From Owenia fusiformis (lineage: Eukaryota > Annelida > Polychaeta > Sabellida > Oweniidae), in the NCBI GenBank assembly GCA_903813345.2, contig CAIIXF020000011.1, forward strand, positions 33,908,166 through 33,972,165: a DNA stretch of 64,000 bases, read 5' to 3'. Below are positions 28,680 through 38,890 of the stretch, piece after piece (positions within the stretch are counted from its first letter, which is position 1; every line of letters starts with the position of its first letter). A program made the translations under genes and the position numbers. The notes under the pieces were generated by a model. That model ran no database searches, was not told the DNA's origin, and worked only from the letters and a program-made list of their open reading frames with translations.

Positions 28680-30220
28680 GCACTGAATTCAATGGTCTCC
28701 AATTTTCTTATAATGTTATGATGTGCTGCTATACAGTATCATATACCGTATTATCCCTATTAGATGCACATACTCCAATAAAAGCACATAATGCAATACC
28801 CTATTTTTCTGTGAACGAATTTAGGCAACTTGAGTGACATAAATAAAACATAATTCCCAAAAATTGGTGGATAATAGGTTTATATGATATCTTTAACAGG
28901 ATGAGTTAAAAGCTATAATGAATATTAATTCTGAACACAGTAATCGTGGGTCACCATTTGACACTCTCAATGCATTATGGAAGTTTCAGAGTCAGAAATA
29001 TTTCTCTACATTTTCCCACACAAAGAAACAATTGTTCCTTTTCAAATGTGTAGTATTATAATATGATTAAAAAACTTTTAATTCAGATATTTTCTCTTAC
29101 TATGAAGACCAGTCAGTGAAAGAAAACCTTTACTAATAAGATCTTGACTTGGGTATTGCCGTATATTTCCAAAATGGTAGCCTGCTTAAACAAATGGGAA
29201 GAGAATATTTTCATTGATATTGATGTATATATGCTGATGCATGAGGAAAACATCAAGGTGTGTCCTTCTGTTACTGTATAAGTGGTATTTAATCCGAGTG
29301 GTTAATTTTTCGAATGGTCAAATTTCATCATTTTCCTAATTTTAATTTTCCTAATGACAAGAAACCTCCCATTGGATAACATTATCAAGACAATATTTCC
29401 GACATTTAATTTTCCGAACCTGGCAAAAATTAGGAAATAGGCAAATTAAATGATTAGGCAAAATTACCACTTATACAGTATTTAGTTGGACTGAGTCCAG
29501 TTTTAAGAAGGAAATTCATGTTTCACCTTATTCTCTCCCATATATTTCTTGTATGGTAGAAACACTGCACATTTAATGGAGAGAATATACGTCACAGTGG
29601 ATGATTTGAGAGTTGTGTGTGTGTGTGTGGGCTAGTCATTAGTCAAGATGGTGTTCCAACTAAGCCTATTTTATTATTAGCTCCTACTTGATTTTTATCT
29701 CCCCACTTAGTCAAACTTTATAAAAATAGCATATCGACTTAATTTACTAGTTTCTTACTCTGTTCTGTCGATGTTGTTGATTTTTACATGGGGAGGCCTG
29801 TCTCTAAACGTCATTGCCTCGCGAATAGTATCTGTAGCATTGATCAGAAAATTTAGCTCCAAAACATGTAAAGTTTACCATTTCTAATTCTATATACAAA
29901 TTATGAAATCAGGCATTTATCCAAATGTTTTGCATGTTAAAGCTGGACTACGCTCCGAAACGCAATCTTGGGTTGTTTCGGGGGTGAACTTTATCATTTT
30001 GAGCTTAATGAAAGATTATAGAATGATGAACAAATGGGGCAAATCTTGTGTAGAAATACTTACGATAAATGTGTCATTTCAAAGATTTTTCATTGAATTT
30101 GCTTCGATCGGTGCCGGCGATATGATTTTGGAAAGGTTTCTAAATGAAGAACGTGACGTCACTTCCGAATCATAGCATTCAAAATAGTAGCGTTTAATTA
30201 CTTACTCCTTTCATAATAAT
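28680..30220. other. Intergenic stretch; a TG microsatellite, otherwise nothing
   Basis: A (TG)n run lies at about 29615-29630. An open frame at 29903-30175 has no recognisable domain and is probably incidental. Confidence 0.3.
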
Positions 30221-30221
30221 A

Positions 30222-30288
30222 CGGTGGTGTAGCGGGTAGAATCCTCGCTGAGCACGCGGGAGGCCCGGGTTCGAATCCCGCATTAGCC
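30222..30288 (+). tRNA. tRNA-like sequence with good B box and T-run terminator (tRNA pseudogene or SINE head)
   Basis: GGTGTAGCGGGTAGAATCC resembles an A box/D arm. CTCGC-TGAGCAC-GCGGG forms an anticodon stem-loop. GGTTCGAATCC is a consensus B box/T loop. A TTTTT run follows immediately (30289 on). Against a functional tRNA: the residue at the expected U33 is G, the T stem has one mismatch, and the 3' ATTAGCC finds no full 5' acceptor partner. Position 34-36 would read AGC (Ala) if the loop is as drawn. It could be a SINE head, a decayed tRNA gene, or another Pol III unit. Confidence 0.5.
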
Positions 30289-31159
30289 TTTTTATTTTTT
30301 TAACTAAATGATTGTTCTTTGATATTACGCAGAAAAAAACAATTTTTATTTACATAAACTTTATATTAGAGCTTGAAAATGTAAAAACAATATATGTCAA
30401 CATATTGCGTTTTGGAGCGATGTGCAGGTTTAAGACCAGGTTGAGTTTTGGAGATGTGTACTACAGTGTACATGTTCTTTGCAAGGCAAAGATGGTTTGA
30501 TCAGAGTTTCAGAAAGCTCAAGTCATGTCAATACAATCATTTTCTGAAATCAAAATTTTAATTTTATTATCCCTTTAAACATGGGAATAAAAATAGTACA
30601 CGTTAATTCATTGTGAACCAATATCAGAAAGTTCAGAGAAAATGGCATAGCTACCAACAAGTTAAATAATTGTGGAATTATCTGTTGTACTTGATGACAT
30701 TTTCTATTTATGGTTAAGCAGTATTCATTTCTGTTTTGATTCATGTATCCAGAGATGAACTGCTGAATAATCCAGAAAGTTAGATTTGGATGTTATTAAT
30801 ATAAGTTCCGAGTTATTTGGTACATATTTTACTCGGCAAGTATAATTTTCCATTTGATCGTATCACATTAACTTCTGAATTTCCCTGTTTTTGAATATTT
30901 TCATGATGAATTATGGAAAACATTGTAAATGAGAACACCAAACATAAATGTGTTCACAATAAAGGTGTTCTCTTTTATTTAAGAATTTGTGATAACACTA
31001 GACATCTAAGAATGGTACCAGAAAGTGTTCATATATCTACATTTTCTCGTTTATTATTTTTTAAGATTAGACATACACATCAAACTTACTGCACATGTTA
31101 CCCTGCGTGCAGAGTCTAGTTAAACTACACTCTGCCTAGTAGAGACCATATTACAGTTA

Positions 31160-31385
31160 AGTAGCCCCGCCCCCACGACGGGTACCGCCTTGTACCGGTG
31201 ACAGTTTAGGTAAATCACTTTTGACCTATGCGCTGACCTAACACACATCAGCGAGCTTAAAAACATACGCCAAATGCGTTCTAATTAAATATGCGCATGT
31301 CATTGGTCAATTCCGGGCTCAACGATGACGTCAGAAGGAATGACTATATAAAGAACGTCGGTCAAATTTGGCCGACGAACACTAA
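31160..31385 (+). promoter_or_regulatory. CRE/CCAAT/TATA promoter
   Basis: In order: a GC-rich CCCCGCCCCC (about 31165), an inverted CCAAT (ATTGG, about 31300), a perfect CRE palindrome TGACGTCA (31326-31333), and a TATA box CTATATAAAG (31344-31353). The expected start is near 31375-31380. Downstream GCGCG|GTGAGT (about 31393) and AAAGG|GTATGC are possible donors. It points toward the RhoGAP gene and may be its distal promoter; the link is inference. Confidence 0.6.
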
Positions 31386-31548
31386 TTGGCGCGGTGAGTT
31401 CACAGGTTTATTTTAGTTTGAAAGAGTGAAGACAAAGCTCTCTTTTAAGAAGTGAAGTCAAACGAATGCAAAGGGTATGCACATGTTATGGTTAATCCCA
31501 AATATTGTTTCACAAATTGATATTAATTTTGATCTTACTCATTGATAG

Positions 31549-31737
31549 ATGTCTCTGGTTGACTTTGATGTAACAGATACAGCCCTGTCTGAGTCTCAGA
31601 GGCCTACTATTCCAAATGGTTTACCTATCGTGGTATATTTTCTAAAAATTGATTTGATGTATTTTGATAGTCATCCCAAGTTTGAGGAAAAAGTACTCAA
31701 AAATGCAATTTGCGTAGTTGGATTAATTTATTCATGA
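31549..31737 (+). CDS. Possible short coding exon after the 31.3-kb promoter (unidentified)
   Basis: TTGATAG|ATGTCTCTGG looks like an acceptor directly before an ATG. The frame begins MSLVDFDVTDTALSESQRPT and has a composition unlike random AT-rich sequence. The only donor in the plausible place (AATG|GTTTAC near 31617) is weak. I do not recognise the protein. It could be the first coding exon of the downstream gene or a chance frame. Confidence 0.25.
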   Translation: MSLVDFDVTDTALSESQRPTIPNGLPIVVYFLKIDLMYFDSHPKFEEKVLKNAICVVGLIYS

Positions 31738-33069
31738 TTCAAAATATGTATGGAATCCTTGCTTTAACATACTTAATACACGACTATTCTGTTTATAAAT
31801 ACATATATTGTGACATGATATCATCAAAAGGGCAGTGACACCAGAAGTCAGATTAAAACCTGTTGTTGCGTTTTATTTTATGTTTTATAAATATTCCTTG
31901 TAAATGTCGAAACGCCTCTTACAACTTAGAATTTTAAGGATATACAAACCCATTTGATTATCACCAAAGTTAGCTGTTGTTGTTGTGTCAACTTACTGAT
32001 GAATAGGTTTGTTGATTTAAGTACCAGAGACTGTTGGAGTATGAATATAAGTTTGAAAAAATATATATTTGCACTCTCAGAAAGGCTAGAGCTCTTAAGT
32101 GCTAGGGTTAAGATTTTTTTAGAAGATGTAAAAGAACGGAATACAGGTTTTTCTCAATCTAAAAATCTTGCGAAGTTTGTTTGATAAAATACACATATTT
32201 CTCTTAATCTGAGATATAGTTGAAATGAAACCAGCATATGATCTAATACAATACTTAAAAGATGCAGTAGTTTGAATTTTTTGGATGCTAAACACTTCAT
32301 TCTTTCACCCAGCCTTAATTCAAATAATGAAAAAGAAAAAATAGCTCATGATAAAAGAAACTTTGATGCAGTACCAAGTATCCAGGGCATTAATCTTTGT
32401 ACTTATTTCTAAAATTGTTATCATATTAGTGAGTTAAGGATTTAGGATTAGGATTTTATAGTTAATTAAACATAAGATTGAACAGAGAAGGTATTTGGAT
32501 TTTTATGTGATTGCCAAAAACAGCTAAACCATTAACTAAATGATTTCATGGTGGTCTTAATTTTCATAATTTTCTTCTTGTGCATATAATCAATGCAAAA
32601 TAAGGTCATTTATGTATTAAATGTGTAAATAGTTCATTTCCTTGATTAACCTTAACCTTATATCACTGGTTTCATGATATGTGAATTTTAATCATCATAT
32701 TTTGGCAAGTAAACAGTCACTTTAAGTGAATGCTGGTATTCAGACTGATTTCATGATAGATTAACAATGTTTGAGAACCATATAATCATGTTATGTTTTT
32801 TCAGGCAAAAATAGTTTCTAGATTTTGTCTTATTAGTCTTAATGTTTTCATGTAGCAAAAATGTGAATGCTGCAGGGCTAGCTAAGAATGTTCACAGAGG
32901 TGTGACCATTAAACCATAAAATGGGAAAAATGGGGTATCCAAATTATGGGACTGAAATAAAAGCATATACCCAATGTTCACATAATATGCAGGTTTTATA
33001 TATACGCTCGTATTAACATGTTTTGAGTATATTGAATTAAAAAATACATGTACATGTATCATGTTTTCA

Positions 33070-33154
33070 AATCCTTGCTGTAGTGAACACCTTCCAACAG
33101 TGAACATTTTTTCTCGGCAAAAAAGGTTCACTATACATAGGTTTTACTGTATTG
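33070..33154. mobile_element. AGTAAAACCTG-type MITE, right end only
   Basis: Contains GTAGTGAACACC, CAGTGAACATTTTTTC and the terminus ATAGGTTTTACTGTA. The 5' half is missing or too diverged. Confidence 0.5.
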
Positions 33155-33310
33155 AATTTAGAAATACTTATATTAACTTACATAAGGTTTTACTCTGGGT
33201 TTACATTGTTTAAACCCACATGATTTGTCCTCAAAATAAAATGAAGTCGATGAACCCTGTGGTACATTTTGCTCCATTTATATGATTTCATTTGGTTTAT
33301 GAATTTCAGA

Positions 33311-34444
33311 TAGAATGGCCTAACGATAAATGATCTTTATGCTAAGATACCTGGATCTTAATATTGACACGATGACCTGAATAGATACCAAATCAACCAA
33401 GAAGAGTTGTCACACAGGAGCGACATTAACTATCATGGAACGGAACTTGCAGTAAGCATTCAAAATGTCCGCTATACGCAGGTAAGTCTTCGTTAAAGTT
33501 GAATTGTTATGTTTTTTTTCTTTAAAATGATAATGATATTTCCTTGTTTCTTTTTCAAATTTATTTTGTACAAGCATAACTTGAATAAGCAAGGAAAATG
33601 TGAATATTCTAAAATGTATATAGAATTGTCAAAAAATAATATTCAGTAAATAAAAACCTGTAAAGTGAACCATGTTTTAAATCACTACAACATGCTTGTC
33701 AATGGAATATCCAGAAAATTGACTGAAGTGTTTGTATTTTGAGGTGTTCACATACAGTGTTTTACAAAGCAATTTGCACATATATAGTGTTTCATATACT
33801 TTAAGAAAGCTGAAAATAGAAAGGTTTTGGCATTGCTAGATCTGTGAGTCAGTTGAGATTTATTTATTTTAACTATAGAAAGATGTCACTCGATGTCATT
33901 CTACAATACATATAGCTGTTCCTTTATGATTCATAATCTAGGATATTATCACATCAATAGATAACATGCTGGTAGAAATGATCTGAATAAGTCACCTGTT
34001 GGTGAGACTGGTAACTACGGGCACATTGGTAATTATGGAGAATATACTAGACAGGTCTTGGGGTCTGTTATCAGAACACTCTTAATGTGAACACCAATCC
34101 ATGTAGTTTTCAATTTTAGGTCACCGCCATAAGTGGTGACATATTGTTAGTCTCCCAACTTTTTTGTGGATGGTGTTTGTTGTTTGGCGGTCAGAATTTG
34201 GCATCTAACAAATGGCAGGTGGTGACAATTTATATGTTAATGCCTTGTTAAACAATCCATGCATGTACTTTTCTGTACATATGTAAATGTTTAATGTTTC
34301 AGGTATATGCTAAACCATGCATGTATTTTACTGTACATATGTAAATGTTTAATGTTTCAGGTATATGTTGGGTTGTGTAAGTAGTCGTGGTCATGAAACT
34401 CCTACAAGAAACACATTGCCCCAGACACAACAGAAACCTATCAA
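33311..34444 (+). CDS. Two candidate 5' exons (33311-33481 and 34361-34444), possibly of the RhoGAP gene
   Basis: The first candidate follows GAATTTCAG and ends CGCAG|GTAAGT, with ATG at 33465 giving MSAIRR. The second follows AATGTTTCAG at 34360, runs 84 nt open, and ends CTATCAA|GTAAGA. Phases match, giving MSAIRRYMLGCVSSRGHETP and on. A short upstream ATG frame (from about 33435) precedes the start. Joining the second exon directly to TAG|GATCTC at 38882 would hit a stop, so either an intermediate exon is missing or this is a separate transcript. Good splice sites support it, homology does not. Confidence 0.4.
34118..34257 (-). repeat. Dispersed repeat, CATTTGTTACAGATGCC family, copy 5 (reverse, near complete)
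   Basis: Starts GGTCACCGCCATAAGTGGTG and ends with the reverse of GGCATTAACAT...GTCACCACCTGCCATTTG. The two ends carry related GGTCACC/GGTGACA words, suggesting a terminal inverted repeat. Confidence 0.6.
34257..34372 (+). repeat. 58-bp duplication of a 3' splice site
   Basis: Two units starting CCATGCATGTA (34257 and 34315), each ending TTTAATGTTTCAG|GTATATG. The second unit supplies the acceptor of the candidate exon at 34361; the first offers the same acceptor at 34302. Confidence 0.9.
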
Positions 34445-34681
34445 GTAAGAAATTTCAGTTTTTTTTCATGATACATGTATATACTGGGGTTGTCCAAAAA
34501 GTGTTGAAATTTTTGCTCTCATTTCACCAAATTTTATCTATCCTTGCTGAAACCATGGGCATTCAATAGATTGAAAGCCCATGCTGAAACTTGTATATCG
34601 GGGATTTATTTTTGTATATTTTTATTGATGATTTTGCCTTTTGTATTTACTTGCCTGTTAAGTAATGGCTGGGCTGCTTAA

Positions 34682-35287
34682 AGGAATATTCCTTGCCAAA
34701 CCATCTCTCTCCTCATATGGTAGCTAGCTATAACCATATATATGCTTGCCATGTTTAGCAAAACACGCAAAAATGTTTTGATATGGTCAAATTTGATCAC
34801 TTAGAAATGTGATGCTCAATTCCAGTAAGCTGCCATCTTTTAAAATTTCACACAGGAAGTGATGTCATTGACTCTCAACTTTGCATATAGCATTAGGTGA
34901 GGAGCTATTAAGAATTACAAAACCAGCTAAATATTCTTTTTCAACTTTGTATCTTATTTAGTCCTTCTGAAAATCTCTTCTTTTATTCTAAGTTGACAAG
35001 CCCTGAAAATATTTTTGCACAAAAAGTAATGATCACTTGTCTAGAAGTGATTTTGTGCTACTTTCCTATTCTGTTATGGGCAAGGTTATAGAAGTTGAGA
35101 GTTGATGACATCATTTCCTGCAAGAAATCTTAAAAGATGGCAGCTCACTGGAAATAAGCACTAGATTTTTAGATGATCAATATTGACCATATTAAAACAT
35201 TTTCCCATGTTTTGCTAAATATGGAAACTACATATATGATTATAGCTACCATATCGAGAGAGAAAGGGTCTGGCAAGGAATATTCCT
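34682..35287. mobile_element. TTAA-flanked inverted-repeat element with palindromic tips
   Basis: TTAA at 34678-34681 and 35288-35291 flanks ends AGGAATATTCCTTGCCA and TGGCAAGGAATATTCCT. The arms extend inward for over 150 bp with divergence (AAAAGATGGCAGCT against AGCTGCCATCTTTTAA; GATGACATC against GATGTCATTG). There is no coding frame. TTAA targets point to piggyBac or Kolobok. Confidence 0.85.
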
Positions 35288-35291
35288 TTAA

Positions 35292-38200
35292 TCCCCCTGA
35301 ATTTCTTCAAGGAGGCCATCATTAATATTGTGATATCTCAGAGTGATTTTATTCAGATCAGTTGATCTGAGCATTGAGTGATGAATATACATGTATTGCT
35401 GGAGTTTTGAATCAATCAGAAACATGTTTACAAGAAAACATTCATTGTGATGCCAGATATTCTTAGAGCTCTTCAAGTTGAAGTAATGCAGTATAGTGTG
35501 AAAACTTTTGTATGGTGACTCACTTCACACAGAAGACCAAGGGCTGAGATGGTTCAGTCTAGCATGAATTGATGAAAAGAAATAATTTGGATAACAGAAT
35601 GTTTAGTTTCTCTTCTAATTGAGATGCATAAAATCAATATGATCATGTTATTTTGTGTAAAGTACTATCAATATATACAATAGTATGTATGTACAATATG
35701 TATACAGTGATACAGAGCTCTGGGTTTGACTCTCTTTAGTGGAGTGTTCTCTTTTTTACAATTTTGACCAAAGTTAGATTTTGACCAAGAGGTTTTAGGA
35801 AAAGGAGATAAATCCCTGGTTAGTTCTAAACCAAATTTTTAAAATGATGAGTAGTATGATAATTACGTTTTGTTAAGTAGGATTTGCTACATATGGAGTT
35901 GCTGTTTTTCTAGTTTTAAATTATCAAGTGGGTGTTGCGCCCCCACTTGATTCAGTGAAGAGGAGACCCGCGAGATGTAATATGAATAGTATGTGCTAGA
36001 ATCTACATCATCTTGTATTGATTTCTTCATCAAATTGCAATGGCAAACACTAAGCATGAGAACTCAAAAACAATCATGTATTCTACTAATTATCCAATAA
36101 TTTGATGTAGAAATTTTACATACTTTGGCTTTTGATGTTTGCACTTTTGGGATGTTCCTTGGATAAAATGATCAACATTGAAACTGTAAAATTGTCCATC
36201 AAATTCATAGAGTAATTATGACTACTTGTTTCAAGGCCCCGGGGTAATTCAAAATGGAAACTAGAATGGAAAAAGGGTGGATTAGCATGAATTATAGTAA
36301 GTTAACACAGAATAATAAAAAATATCAGAGCGTTAAATACTCCGTTTACGATTTAAAGGGAAAAGTAGAATATATAATATGTACGGCCTTGGGGGATTTT
36401 TGAATGTTGTAAGATGAATAATATTGTTTGCTGTCCTTACTGAAGGAATTGTAAAAGGGGAATGCCTATTTTCCCATTCATCAGTTATTCCACCAGGAGC
36501 TAAATTGACCTTCAGTGAACAGTGTTACCATACACCTGGGACAGTAAGTCTATAAACAAGTGAGAATATGGATGAATAGAAATGGATCAAATCAGGAAAT
36601 TAGGTCTGAATGAAAACTGGAAATGAATGCATTTAAAAGACGTAACATGATGTATTTGTTTGAAAAATGCACTTTGCATTGTTTTCCTTTTCAAAAAATG
36701 GAAAATAAACTAGAAAATTCTGCTTCACACACATCAAAAGAATCAATTTGACATAACAAGCATGTTTCGTGTGATCCTCCTTTAATTATTAAAATAATAG
36801 AAATCCTATATCTACTCTTATTGGTCTCTTGCTTATTAAACAATTACAATTTATGATTAATCTACATGTAACATCAGAATGCACAGAAGGCAACACTGGG
36901 AAAATGATAAAGGTAGAGATTTAATAACCCAGATGGCTAGGTAGCTAATTCGGGTCAGATAACATGGAAAATATAGTAAAAAGTTCCCTTTAACTTGAAT
37001 ATTCATCAGTTCTAGTGGATAAATTTGCATATTACCCCTATGTGTCTTGATAATTATACAAATGAAAGTATATCCAGTCAAAGAAGATATTATCTGTCTA
37101 ACACAAGAAAAGATATATGACTTTTTGTGAATTTATAACATGTTGTATATGGGGATTCTACCCATTCTAAGAGCCACATTTTCATAATTTAGATGTTCCT
37201 TATTAAATAATTCATCCACTACATGTATGAATGATTATTATTAGCTCATGATAATAAGGATGATTCAATATCTTGGTTTCAAATATTTCTAACTGGCTAT
37301 ATTGGACCATGTAATCTCAGCCTTATGCATACAGGAAACAGTCAGCCACTACTATAACTTGATAGACCCATTTTGAGGTATGAACCTTATAAGCCTTGAA
37401 CCTTATGGATAGTGATAAACCTTATGCGTTTCATAGCCATGTATACCCATCTTGAGTACCCAGAGTGATGAGATAATTCGTCGCAAAATGTTTCACTAAA
37501 ATTGCTCTTATTTCAACAATTTTCATCCAATTTACACAAAAATTGTTTAAACACGACTTGAAATGATATCTGTCGTCTAATTTTACTACAATGAGCATCA
37601 CCCGATTTTTGAACCTGAGATTCAAGAGGTTAAATAACATGTCCTTTATTCACTCCCTCAATCATTCTTATCAATCACTCCATAGCAGGACAAAGATGTG
37701 GTCAGCCAAATTGTTTTTATAGATATTGGGCAATGAATATTTATGAACAATTGAATATATTCTTGAGAATGATACAGTGTCGTTTTATTTCCTCTCATAT
37801 CGATTATTTAGATTAAAATGAATTCAACTTTGTGTTTTACTGGCCATATTACCATTCAGAAACCAGGCATACGTGCTGGTATTAGCTACTTTTCACTTTT
37901 ACATAATAGTAAATGTATCCTTTGTTTCAGATATTCACATTTCAAGGCTCTGGTACTTTAAATATTCACATTTTGAGGCTTCATCACCAGGGTTTTTACA
38001 TTTTAAGAAAGATTAATTTCACATTTTGATGATGACCAGTCAATGACATTTCAGTCAAATGTTCAGATCTCGTGCAATTACAACTTTAAGATGAACTAAT
38101 CGAGGAAAATTTCTGCATCTGTGGATCTGCCTGACTATTATATTCCTTGTTACTGTGTGTCGGTGATCGGTGAATTAATATTCAAGTTTTGGTCTATAGT

Positions 38201-38760
38201 TTTCCTCAAGGAGAAAATCTCTACAAATTCTACTGGCTGTAGAAGTTGTATCACATGATTAGATGTCCACTGTACCAGCCAATTAGGTTGTGTCTTTTAT
38301 CATATAACATTAAAATTATGATGGGAGTACTGAACCTCCTGTGCAAATTGGTATAATAAGAAGAGCTAGAGAGCATTTGGGGAAAAGCATTAGAGAGGCT
38401 GAATGTGAATGGTGCATTGAGGTTAATTTCAATTATCTAAAGATTCAAACAGAATATCAAATTGAAACTAGAAGACATGAAATAATGAATAAAAAGCAAA
38501 TTCAGTTTTAGTTTATGTAGGTGTTGTGATAAGATAATAATGTAGGATGTTCCTGAAGGAATGGATTACTGTATGAGAAAATGAGATATTTGTTATTCCA
38601 AGGATGTTTTGGGATTCTAAAAACTACTGTATGGGGAGAATAAAAGATTTATATATGTGTTTATGAACTGAAAGAGAAGCTTGAATTCCTAATTTTAGAA
38701 GTATGATATAATATTTAGCAATAGATCTAGAATATGGTAGATTACTGACTGGATATTATA
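35292..38760. other. Stretch without recognisable gene; small hairpin at 35925-35953
   Basis: AT-rich. One strong short hairpin, ATCAAGTGGG - TGTTGCGCCC - CCACTTGAT. If the exons at 33-34 kb belong to the RhoGAP gene, this is intron. Confidence 0.35.
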
Positions 38761-38764
38761 ACGC

Positions 38765-38890
38765 TAACTAGGATAGCCATAGATACAATGATAGGCATCA
38801 ACACTAATTAAGATAGGCATACACATTAGAAACTAGGATAGGCATATACACTTACTAGGAAATACCTCGATCATTAACTAGGATCTCATA
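38765..38890 (+). repeat. Degenerate ~30-bp repeats (AACTAGGATAGGCATA) before the first RhoGAP exon
   Basis: Four loose units containing CTAGGATAG and GGCAT, the last reading TTAACTAG|GATCTCATAATG at the 5' edge of the exon. ACTAG before GAT makes each unit a weak acceptor-like sequence. Confidence 0.6.

Noticed and set aside
29903-30175. 90-residue ORF upstream of the tRNA-like sequence
   Set aside because: No recognisable domain, no splice signals, and length possible by chance in this much sequence.
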